From the NCBI GenBank assembly GCA_951813855.1, contig OX638380.1, forward strand, positions 4,749,797 to 4,813,796: a stretch of DNA of 64,000 bases, written 5' to 3'. Positions 57,462 to 64,000 of the stretch are shown here, in pieces; the first letter of the stretch is position 1, and each line of letters starts with the position of its first letter. Both the position numbers and the translations under genes were made by a program. Origin of the DNA: an uncultured Verrucomicrobiae bacterium (GTDB lineage Bacteria > Verrucomicrobiota > Verrucomicrobiia > Limisphaerales > AAA164-E04). The notes beneath the pieces were generated by a model. The model saw only the letters and a list, made by a program, of their open reading frames with translations, ran no database searches and was not told where the DNA came from.

Positions 57462-58727
57462 ATGGACAGTTTAATGATCGAAGGCGGCCGTTCCCTCCAA
57501 GGGGAAGTGGAAGTAAGCGGCGCCAAAAACGCGGTATTGCCGATAATGGCGGCGACCTTGCTTACCGAAGAACCGTGTCTGATTCGCCGGGCGCCGCAAC
57601 TCCGGGACGTACGCTTCATGGGCGGCATTCTCGAGTCGCTGGGAGCGAAGGTCGAATTCAGCGGCGACTCGGTTTCGATACATGCCGGCAAGATTCGCGG
57701 GCGGGGCAACTACGATTTGATCCGCAAGATGAGAGGCTCGGTCTGCATCCTGGGTCCGATCCTGTCCCGCATGGGCGAAGCCGAGGTCGCGTTGCCTGGA
57801 GGGTGTGTCATCGGCACTCGTCCGATAGACTTGCATTTGAAAGGGATGCAAGCGCTGGGCGCCTCCATTCAGATCCAGGAGGGCTACGTTCGGGTACGGG
57901 CCGACCGCTTGGTCGGCAACCAAGTGTTTCTCGGGGGAAGAATGGGACCGACGGTGTTGGGCACCGCCAATTTGATGATGGCCGCGACGTTGGCCGAAGG
58001 CGAGACGATCATCGACAGCGCGGCCTGTGAACCCGAGATCGTCGACTTGGCCAAATTCCTGACCGCGATGGGAGCCGACATCACCGGCGCCGGCAGTCCC
58101 ACGGTGACGATCCGGGGCGTGCCAGCGTTGCACGGCGCCGAACACGAAGTCATTCCCGACCGGATCGAAGCGGCGACCTTTGCCATCGCCGCCGCCGCGA
58201 CCCGGGGCGACGTGCGCATCAATCGCATGAAGTGCGAGCATATCCGGGCGATCATCGATAAGTTGCGGGAAGCCAACGTGCAAATGTCCGTCGAGGACGA
58301 CTCGTTGTTGGTTCGCGGCTCGGAATCGGTCTGCGGCACCGTGGACGTGACTACGCAGCCGTTCGCCGGCTACCCCACGGACGCTCAAGCGCAATTGATG
58401 ACCTTGATGACCCAGGCGGACGGGATCAGCGTGATCACCGAAAGAATCTTCGAGGCCCGGTTCATGCACGTCAGCGAACTGCTGCGGTTGGGCGCCGACA
58501 TCTCGATCGAAGGCACCACCGCCATCATCAAGGGAGGACAGACGCTGAGTGGCGCTCCGGTGATGGCCAGTGATCTCAGAGCTTCGGCCGCTCTGGTCAT
58601 TGCCGGCATGGTGGCCGAGGGCCAAACCCTGATCAATCGCATCTATCACCTGGATCGAGGATACGAAAAAATCGACGAAAAGCTTGAACAGTTAGGCGGT
58701 CGGGTTACTAGATTGCATGAGACATGA
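57462..58727 (+). CDS. murA: UDP-N-acetylglucosamine 1-carboxyvinyltransferase
   Basis: A 421-residue EPT-fold enzyme catalysing the first committed step of peptidoglycan synthesis (enolpyruvyl transfer from PEP). Recognised by LMIEGGRSLQGEVEVSGAKN, the active-site loop ALPGGCVIGTRPIDLHL with the catalytic Cys that fosfomycin alkylates, PDRIEAATFAIAAAATRGDV and TQPFAGYPTDAQAQ. No damage. It overlaps the next gene by 4 bp (ATGA). Confidence 0.97.
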   Translation: MDSLMIEGGRSLQGEVEVSGAKNAVLPIMAATLLTEEPCLIRRAPQLRDVRFMGGILESLGAKVEFSGDSVSIHAGKIRGRGNYDLIRKMRGSVCILGPILSRMGEAEVALPGGCVIGTRPIDLHLKGMQALGASIQIQEGYVRVRADRLVGNQVFLGGRMGPTVLGTANLMMAATLAEGETIIDSAACEPEIVDLAKFLTAMGADITGAGSPTVTIRGVPALHGAEHEVIPDRIEAATFAIAAAATRGDVRINRMKCEHIRAIIDKLREANVQMSVEDDSLLVRGSESVCGTVDVTTQPFAGYPTDAQAQLMTLMTQADGISVITERIFEARFMHVSELLRLGADISIEGTTAIIKGGQTLSGAPVMASDLRASAALVIAGMVAEGQTLINRIYHLDRGYEKIDEKLEQLGGRVTRLHET

Positions 58728-59128
58728 ACAAATTCCTGGGCATTCTCATCGTTATCGGAATCGGCATCGTCGGTTGGCGTTTTGCGGAACGATATCAGCG
58801 AGCCAAGGATGAAGCGGTGGACCCCCGCCAGGCGCAAATTGCGCCGGAACCGATCGATCGCTCCGATCCAGGGATGGCCCTCGAACTGGAAGCTTCGTTC
58901 GAAGCTGCGAAAGCCCAGGGAGCGGCTACTTTAAAAAACTGGCTGTTCCGTTACCGTTTCCACGTGCGGGAACCGCGGCTCTCGGAGATCGAACTGGATT
59001 ATATCCTGATGGTGCAGGGAAGCGACCCGGTCGAAGCCCGGAAAGTGTTCGCTGAAGTCAAACGGCGCCACGGGCCGAAATCGCCGCTGGCGAACCGGAT
59101 CGAACGGCTTGCCAAAACCTACGAATAA
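58724..59128 (+). CDS. Small membrane-anchored protein, unknown function
   Basis: 134 residues with one N-terminal transmembrane helix (FLGILIVIGIGIVGWRFAER) and a soluble charged C-terminal part. No family recognised. The ATGA overlap with murA indicates translational coupling, so a role around the cell envelope is plausible but unproven. Confidence 0.75.
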   Translation: MNKFLGILIVIGIGIVGWRFAERYQRAKDEAVDPRQAQIAPEPIDRSDPGMALELEASFEAAKAQGAATLKNWLFRYRFHVREPRLSEIELDYILMVQGSDPVEARKVFAEVKRRHGPKSPLANRIERLAKTYE

Positions 59129-59137
59129 ACCGGCCGC

Positions 59138-59524
59138 CTACAGGGGCTTACGTCCGGCGTAGCCTTCGTTGAGAGAGTGCCAGTAGTTGATGTCGCTGTC
59201 GCCTTCTTCCCAGCACAAAAAAACCTCTTCGCCTTCCCGCAAATGAGGGAAATCGACGAGCTTGCGTTCCAAATCCTTGATCAGAATCTGACGCGAGCGG
59301 AATTTTTCGATGAGTTCCAAGTGAGCGGCAATGACCCAGATGCGGCGATTGACCGCCTCGCCGCCCAAGTCGGTGGATTTCTGAAACATCAGAGCGATGG
59401 TCCGGTCGAGTTGCCGCCATTCGACCCGCACCTTTAATAAGTTATCGATCCAATCCCGGATCTTCGGCAAGAGCGAGCGCGCCTCCGGAACCATGTAATG
59501 CTTGCTGAATTGATATTCCGGCAT
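59138..59524 (-). CDS. DUF2203 family protein
   Basis: 128 residues with DUF2203 features: KHYMVPEARSLLPKIRDWID, a helical middle and the C-terminal LVDFPHLREGEEVFLCWEEG then YWHSLNEGYAGRKPL. These proteins have no known function. It lies immediately before a TPR gene on the same strand and may be translated with it. Confidence 0.85.
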   Translation of the reverse strand: MPEYQFSKHYMVPEARSLLPKIRDWIDNLLKVRVEWRQLDRTIALMFQKSTDLGGEAVNRRIWVIAAHLELIEKFRSRQILIKDLERKLVDFPHLREGEEVFLCWEEGDSDINYWHSLNEGYAGRKPL

Positions 59525-59527
59525 CGT

Positions 59528-61204
59528 TCAGGGGATTAGCGGCGGGTCCGCTTCACGGAGCCGGCGGAGTTTCCGCCAGACGCGGTCGCTGAATTCCAGG
59601 TCGAGCGAACGCCGGTAATATTTCCGCGCGTTGTCGCGATCGTCCAGCGCTTGATAGACGTCGCCCAAATGGTCCAGTACGACGGGATCCGGTTCCGGCA
59701 AATTGGTTTCGGCCTGGAGCAAATAATTCAAAGCTTCCCGGTATTGTCCCCGCTGAAAGAGCACCCAGCCCATGCTGTCCTGAATGGCGGCGCTTTCCGG
59801 CTCCAGTTCCAGGGCCCGGTCGATCCAGTCGGCGGCCTGTTCCAGTTTTTCCCCTTTCTCGGCCCACATGTATCCCAGATAGTTCAGGGTCGTCGCATCG
59901 TGGGGATTGAGTTCCAAGCATTTGAGGAACATTTCCTCGGCCTTGACCAAATAACCGTTGCGTTCGTAGATCGAGCCGAACAGAAAGTAAAAGTTGGGGT
60001 TCGGAGTCAGCGATTCCTTGGCAGCGATCTGTTCGGCGTCGGCGACATGGGCCAGCGCTTCCTGATACCGCCGCATTCGGGCCAGGACGGCGCCGGTCAT
60101 ATACTCCAGATTGAACCGTTGCGGAAATCGCGAGCGAGCCTGACGGAGGATTTTCAGCGCGTCGGGAATGCGGTCGGAGCTCAGGTGAAGGTCGCAAATG
60201 GCGTAGTAGGCCAATTCGAAATCCGGCCGGATTTGAATCACCCTTTTGAAATGATTCATCGCCTCGCTTTCGTCACGCCGGGACGCGGCGATCGTGCCCA
60301 TGGTATAATAGGCCCAGCCGTTGCGGGGATCTCGGTCGACGATCGCTTTCAAATGTTCGGCGGCTAAGTCGTTCTTGCCGGTGGCGAGGTAGAGCCGGGT
60401 GAGTTTAATGCGGGGTTCCAGCGATTGGTGCGGATACTGGTCTAGGCTCTCCTGCAGCAACTGCTGAGCCAACTCCGGTTCGCCGACCAGCAGATAGCCG
60501 TCGGCTTGAACATTCCGTTCCTCGGGAGTGAACGTTTCGATTCCCAGAGTCCGGTCCAATAATCGTTTGAATTCCGTTCTGACCGCTTCGAGTCCCTTGG
60601 GTTCGAGTTTCAGGTACTCCTGATAAAGGCCGATCAGCATGACGGCTTGTTCCCCGGTCAGATTGGTCAGGGCGGCACCCTCGCGAATCAAGGATAAAGC
60701 GTCCGGCATCCGCTGTTCCGTCAAGGCCAAGGCGGCCAATTCTTTTCGGGCGCGGACGTTGCCGGGATACTTCTCCAGGCAACGAACGAAGGCCGCCTTG
60801 GATTCCGCTTCCAGGTTCAACGCTCGGGAGGCGTCGCCCTTGAGCAGGTAGTAAGCGGCCGCCGCGTTTTCCGGTTCGTTCGCCAGAACCTGCAACGTCA
60901 GTTGGGGTTGTTTCCACTCCCAGAACTTGGTCGCCGCCCGCAGCTGCAGTTCCGCGTTGCCCGCATCGATCGATACGGCCAACAACAACTCGCGAATCGC
61001 CTCCGCCGGTTTGCCTTGGGAGAAATAGAGGAGGCCGGTCGCGTAACGGGCGACTCCTTGTACGCGCTTCCGCTGTTCCGCCGACTCTTCGGCCAGTGGG
61101 CCGGGGAAAGACGGCGGGGACTGAGCCCCCAGGCGCGCCGTTCCGGCCGCGAAAAACAACCAAGCGCCGACCGCCGAAAGATACCAGTATTTCCGGAGCT
61201 TCAT
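59528..61204 (-). CDS. Secreted tetratricopeptide-repeat protein
   Basis: 558 residues with a signal peptide (LSAVGAWLFFAAGTARLGA) and many TPR units across the whole length, for example NGWAYYTMGTIAASRRDESE, DATTLNYLGYMWAEKGEKLE and PVVLDHLGDVYQALDDRDNA. It probably acts as a scaffold in the periplasm or at the envelope. No enzymatic domain is seen. It is separated from DUF2203 by 3 bp. Confidence 0.88.
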   Translation of the reverse strand: MKLRKYWYLSAVGAWLFFAAGTARLGAQSPPSFPGPLAEESAEQRKRVQGVARYATGLLYFSQGKPAEAIRELLLAVSIDAGNAELQLRAATKFWEWKQPQLTLQVLANEPENAAAAYYLLKGDASRALNLEAESKAAFVRCLEKYPGNVRARKELAALALTEQRMPDALSLIREGAALTNLTGEQAVMLIGLYQEYLKLEPKGLEAVRTEFKRLLDRTLGIETFTPEERNVQADGYLLVGEPELAQQLLQESLDQYPHQSLEPRIKLTRLYLATGKNDLAAEHLKAIVDRDPRNGWAYYTMGTIAASRRDESEAMNHFKRVIQIRPDFELAYYAICDLHLSSDRIPDALKILRQARSRFPQRFNLEYMTGAVLARMRRYQEALAHVADAEQIAAKESLTPNPNFYFLFGSIYERNGYLVKAEEMFLKCLELNPHDATTLNYLGYMWAEKGEKLEQAADWIDRALELEPESAAIQDSMGWVLFQRGQYREALNYLLQAETNLPEPDPVVLDHLGDVYQALDDRDNARKYYRRSLDLEFSDRVWRKLRRLREADPPLIP

Positions 61205-61248
61205 ATGCTGAGCAGATAGAATCGCGCTCCTCCCGAAAGGTGCGGCGA

Positions 61249-61350
61249 TTATTTTTGCCAGGTGCGCTTCTTGTGCCGATTGGCGCGAAGCTTCTTGCGG
61301 CGTTTGTGCTTGTTGATCTTGGTCTTTCGACGTTTCTTCAGAGATCCCAT
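61249..61350 (-). CDS. AURKAIP1/COX24-type mini-protein
   Basis: A 33-residue, extremely basic protein, MGSLKKRRKTKINKHKRRKK then LRANRHKKRTWQK. Proteins of this type (AURKAIP1/COX24 domain) occur in Verrucomicrobiota, Bacteroidota and relatives and are thought to be small ribosomal subunit components. ATG 61350 is the natural start. It is easy to miss with length cut-offs. Confidence 0.82.
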   Translation of the reverse strand: MGSLKKRRKTKINKHKRRKKLRANRHKKRTWQK

Positions 61351-61370
61351 ACAGATGTCAGGTCGCTTGG

Positions 61371-62261
61371 CTAGTATACCACTTTGTTGAGCGGATATTC
61401 GATAATACCCTCGGCTCCGAGTTGTTTCAACTTCGGGATGATCTCGCGAGCGATGCGTTCGTCGATCACGGTTTCCACCGCCATCCAATCCGAGCGGCTC
61501 AATTCGGAAACGGTTGGATTACGCAATGCCGGCAAACTTTGCAACAGTTTTGGCATTTTCTGTTTGCTGATATTCAGTTTGAGCCCGACTTTGGATTCCG
61601 CGTCCAGGGCTCCTTTCAGCAGCAGGGCCAGGGTTTCGATTTTGCCGCGTTTCCACGAATCCTTCCAAGAGCTGTGATTGGCGATCAGCCGGGGAGTGGA
61701 ACTCATGAGAGTCTCCAAAATCCGCAATCGATTGGCCCGCAAGGAGGCGCCCGTTTCGGTGATTTCGACGATCGCGTCGACCAGTTCGTGCGCCTTGACT
61801 TCGGTGGCTCCCCAAGAAAATTCGATCTCGACCTCGACCCGGCGCTGGGCGAAAAACTTGCGGGCGAGATTGACGACCTCGGTGGCGACCCGTTTGCCCT
61901 TCAGGTCCTCGACCGAGCGGATCGGCGAATCTTCGGGGACCGCCAACACCCAGCGGGTCGGCCGGTAGGTCATTTTGCTGAACTGGAATTCCGCGATTTC
62001 GCGGACCTGGGAATCGTTTTCTTCGATCCAGTCTTTGCCGGTAATGCCGGCGTCCAAATATCCGTGTTCCACGTACCGGCTGATTTCCTGAGCGCGAATG
62101 AGCCTGATCTCTAATTCGGGGTCGTCGACTTGGGGCAAATAGGATCGGCGGTCGACGGCGATGCGGTATCCCGCCTTGGCCATTTTTTCGATCGCCGCTT
62201 CCTGCAGACTGCCCTTGGGCAAGCCGAACTTCAATAATCGTGCCGGGTCCGGAGCATTCAT
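61371..62261 (-). CDS. hisG: ATP phosphoribosyltransferase
   Basis: A 296-residue long-form HisG, the first enzyme of histidine synthesis (ATP plus PRPP). The catalytic part shows FGLPKGSLQEAAIEKMAKAG, YLDAGITGKDWIEEN, KRVATEVVNLARKFF and VDAIVEITETGASLRANRL. The C-terminal regulatory domain (AVETVIDERIAREIIPKLKQ) indicates feedback by histidine. ATG 62261 overlaps the purN stop by 4 bp, so both are on one transcript. Confidence 0.95.
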   Translation of the reverse strand: MNAPDPARLLKFGLPKGSLQEAAIEKMAKAGYRIAVDRRSYLPQVDDPELEIRLIRAQEISRYVEHGYLDAGITGKDWIEENDSQVREIAEFQFSKMTYRPTRWVLAVPEDSPIRSVEDLKGKRVATEVVNLARKFFAQRRVEVEIEFSWGATEVKAHELVDAIVEITETGASLRANRLRILETLMSSTPRLIANHSSWKDSWKRGKIETLALLLKGALDAESKVGLKLNISKQKMPKLLQSLPALRNPTVSELSRSDWMAVETVIDERIAREIIPKLKQLGAEGIIEYPLNKVVY

Positions 62262-62944
62262 AAGGCAGGCCGTTCCGAAGCGGCGACCCGGACGACTCGG
62301 CGGCCGACGATCCGGAATCGTCCGGTAATCAACTCGTGCAAGACTCGCGGGTAGAGGCCGTTTTCGACTTGTTTGATGCGCTCGTGAAGCGTTTCGGACG
62401 TATCGCCTTCTTCCACGCGCACCGGTTCCTGAGCGATGATCGCTCCGGTGTCGATGCCCTGATCGACCAGATGCACCGTCGTGCCCGTGACTTTGACCCC
62501 GGATTCCAAGGCTTGGGCGGGAGCGTTCAATCCGGGAAACGAAGGCAGCAGGGAAGGGTGGATATTGACGATGCGATCTGGAAAAGCTTTCAGAAATTCG
62601 CTCCTGACGATCCGCATGAAACCCGCCAACACCACCCAATCGACGCCGGCCTCGGCCAATTGCGCGATAAACCGTCTCTCGGCCGACTCCTCCAATTTGC
62701 TGCGGTATTTGCCCGGAGCGATATAGCGGCAGGGCAACGATCGTTCGCGGGCCCGCTCGAGTATACCCGAATGGCTCACGTCGCTTAAGACGAGAACGAT
62801 TTCGCCGGCCAGGTTGCCCGCGCGGCACTCGTCGGCGATGGCCGTCAAATTCGTCCCGGCCCCCGAACCCAGAATCCCGAGCCGGCGGAGCGTTCCGCGA
62901 GCGGGCGAGGGGGGGCTAATCGCTGGGGAATCGGCCGCCATCAA
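62258..62944 (-). CDS. purN: Phosphoribosylglycinamide formyltransferase
   Basis: A 228-residue PurN that transfers formyl from 10-formyl-THF to GAR in purine synthesis. Evidence: RLGILGSGAGTNLTAIADEC, VVLAGFMRIV, IVNIHPSLLPSFPGLNA (catalytic Asn and His) and VHLVDQGIDTGAIIAQEPV. It sits between the M29 peptidase and hisG genes, with ATGA overlaps on both sides, a tight operon. Confidence 0.95.
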   Translation of the reverse strand: MMAADSPAISPPSPARGTLRRLGILGSGAGTNLTAIADECRAGNLAGEIVLVLSDVSHSGILERARERSLPCRYIAPGKYRSKLEESAERRFIAQLAEAGVDWVVLAGFMRIVRSEFLKAFPDRIVNIHPSLLPSFPGLNAPAQALESGVKVTGTTVHLVDQGIDTGAIIAQEPVRVEEGDTSETLHERIKQVENGLYPRVLHELITGRFRIVGRRVVRVAASERPAL

Positions 62945-64000
62945 TCCTCGGCGACCAAGTTTTCGGGATTCAGGCCTTGGAGAGTTTTCGGCAGAAACCG
63001 GCCATCACGGCGCACGAGAGTCTTGTCGAACCAGATTTCGCCGCCGCCCCATTCGGGCCGTTGAATCAGTACCAAATCCCAATGCACCGCCGAGCGGTTG
63101 CCGTTGTCGCATTCCTGATAGGCTTGCCCGGGAGTGAAATGCAGCGAGCCGGCGATTTTCTCGTCGAACAAGATATCGCCGATGGGCTCGAGAATGCCGG
63201 GATTGAAACCCAGCGAGAATTCCCCCGCGTAACGGGCCCCGGCGTCGGTGTCGAGGATCCGGTTCAATCCTTCGGTATCGTTGGCTTCGGCCTCGACGAT
63301 TTTTCCTTTCCGGAATATCAGCCGTACGTTTTCGAATCGTTTGCCGTTATAGACGCTGGGAGCGTTGAAGCGGATCTGGCCGTCGACGGACAGGCGCACC
63401 GGGCAGGAAAAGACTTCGCCGTCGGGCAAATTCCGATCGCCGCAACAAGCCGTGGCGCCGATGCTCTTGATACTGAAACTCAAATCCGTGTCTGGAGCGA
63501 CCAGCCGGACCCGGTCGGTCCGCTGCATCAAACGTTTCAAGGGTTCCATGGCTCGGGCCATTTTCCGATAATCCAAGGTGCAGACCCGAAAGAAAAAATC
63601 CTCGAACGATTCCGTACTCATTCCGGCCGCTTGAGCCATGCTCGGATGGGGCCAACGCAGTACGCACCAGCGCGTTTTGTTGACTCGATGATTCTGCACG
63701 GGGCGATAGATCCGGGAATGAGCGGCCAGTTTGTCGGGCGGCGCGTCGGCGAGTTCGCAGGCGTTGCCGGCGCCGCGAACCGCGATGTAGGCCTGCATCT
63801 TCTTGATGCGGTGCAATTCCAAGTCTTTGAGCAGCTTGGATTGCGTATCGGTGATGCCTCGCAGCAACTCGCGAGCCACCCGCGGCGATCGCAGCTCGAC
63901 CAATGGAACGCCGCCCGCCTCGCGAGCCGCCCGGATCAATTCCACGGTAAAGGTGTCGGGAACGTCGCTTACGTCCAGCAGGATGTTATCGTCCTGACGC
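62941..64000 (-). CDS. M29 family aminopeptidase (partial, runs off the window)
   Basis: The C-terminal 350 residues of an AmpS/PepS/thermophilic-type metallo-aminopeptidase. The frame continues past 64000 (RQDDNILLDVSDVPDTFTVE at the edge). Visible family blocks are IVEAEANDTEGLNRILDTD, EFSLGFNPGI, GSLHFTPGQAYQECDNGNRS and AVHWDLVLIQRPEWGGGEIW, with the metal-binding Glu, His and Asp. It starts the purN-hisG operon on this strand and shares ATGA with purN. Confidence 0.92.
   Translation of the reverse strand, partial: RQDDNILLDVSDVPDTFTVELIRAAREAGGVPLVELRSPRVARELLRGITDTQSKLLKDLELHRIKKMQAYIAVRGAGNACELADAPPDKLAAHSRIYRPVQNHRVNKTRWCVLRWPHPSMAQAAGMSTESFEDFFFRVCTLDYRKMARAMEPLKRLMQRTDRVRLVAPDTDLSFSIKSIGATACCGDRNLPDGEVFSCPVRLSVDGQIRFNAPSVYNGKRFENVRLIFRKGKIVEAEANDTEGLNRILDTDAGARYAGEFSLGFNPGILEPIGDILFDEKIAGSLHFTPGQAYQECDNGNRSAVHWDLVLIQRPEWGGGEIWFDKTLVRRDGRFLPKTLQGLNPENLVAED

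Noticed and set aside
1..64000. Amber or opal recoding to explain the many in-frame TAG/TGA codons
   Set aside because: Both codons terminate well-supported genes here (for example TAG at 7314, 39537 and 44749, TGA at 58727), and the internal stops are confined to mobile or accessory genes.
1..64000. CRISPR arrays, rRNA operons or further tRNA genes
   Set aside because: No regularly spaced repeats, no conserved rRNA segments and no second cloverleaf were noticed on either strand.

Overview
The window most likely comes from a Verrucomicrobiota bacterium, possibly an Opitutae-type marine lineage; a planctomycete is the main alternative. The evidence is the PSCyt1/DUF1549/DUF1553 protein paired with a DUF1501 protein, a formylglycine-type sulfatase, a PhoD-like phosphatase, DUF6263-like lipoproteins and a 33-residue AURKAIP1/COX24-type mini-protein. 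Core genes are moderately GC-rich. Part of the central island (about 24.1-26.6 kb) is clearly AT-rich.

Layout. (a) 0.2-4.4 kb: a ruined type II restriction-modification locus. The C5-cytosine methyltransferase has a frameshift at motif I. The endonuclease gene behind it is broken by a stop codon, a frameshift and an ISAs1-type insertion whose inverted repeats and 10-bp target duplication can be read directly. (b) 4.5-8.9 kb: PhoD-like phosphatase, Gfo/Idh/MocA oxidoreductase and sulfatase. (c) 9.4-12.2 kb: a 901-residue GHKL ATPase fused to a PD-(D/E)XK nuclease, the best candidate here for an undescribed stand-alone defence protein. (d) 12.7-14.4 kb: lysS and tRNA-Val(GAC). (e) 14.6-31 kb: a mobile-element graveyard with IS630 (one whole, one truncated), IS66, IS1634-like, ISAzo13 (an inverted pair), serine recombinase, IS1595, an ISNCY/IS1182-like element and Mu-type transposase debris. 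These sit around a split sel1 gene, a beheaded subtilase and three AT-rich genes of unknown function. (f) 31.6-37 kb: gamma-glutamyltransferase, an unusual EEP-trypsin-PDZ fusion, a protease-like protein lacking catalytic residues, and an esterase. (g) 37.6-39.5 kb: a second type II R-M pair with an amber codon in the methyltransferase and an intact-looking endonuclease. (h) 40.1-44.7 kb: the PSCyt1/DUF1501 pair. (i) 45.4-51.3 kb: IS256 debris, a PII protein gene, then a 2.21-kb tandem duplication carrying two lipoprotein genes and one and a half SDR genes. (j) 52-64 kb: ordinary housekeeping genes (ffh, DUF2007, glcD-like, trkA, prmC, murA, DUF2203, TPR protein, AURKAIP1/COX24 protein, hisG, purN, M29 aminopeptidase).

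Core functions are protein targeting, translation, cell wall, potassium uptake, histidine and purine synthesis, and extracellular polymer and phosphate scavenging. Several compact groups are likely co-transcribed through ATGA overlaps: murA with the next small gene, M29-purN-hisG, and methyltransferase-endonuclease. The accessory part shows repeated IS insertion and gene decay. The many single-base lesions could be real decay or partly sequencing error, so raw-read checks matter for the two methyltransferases.
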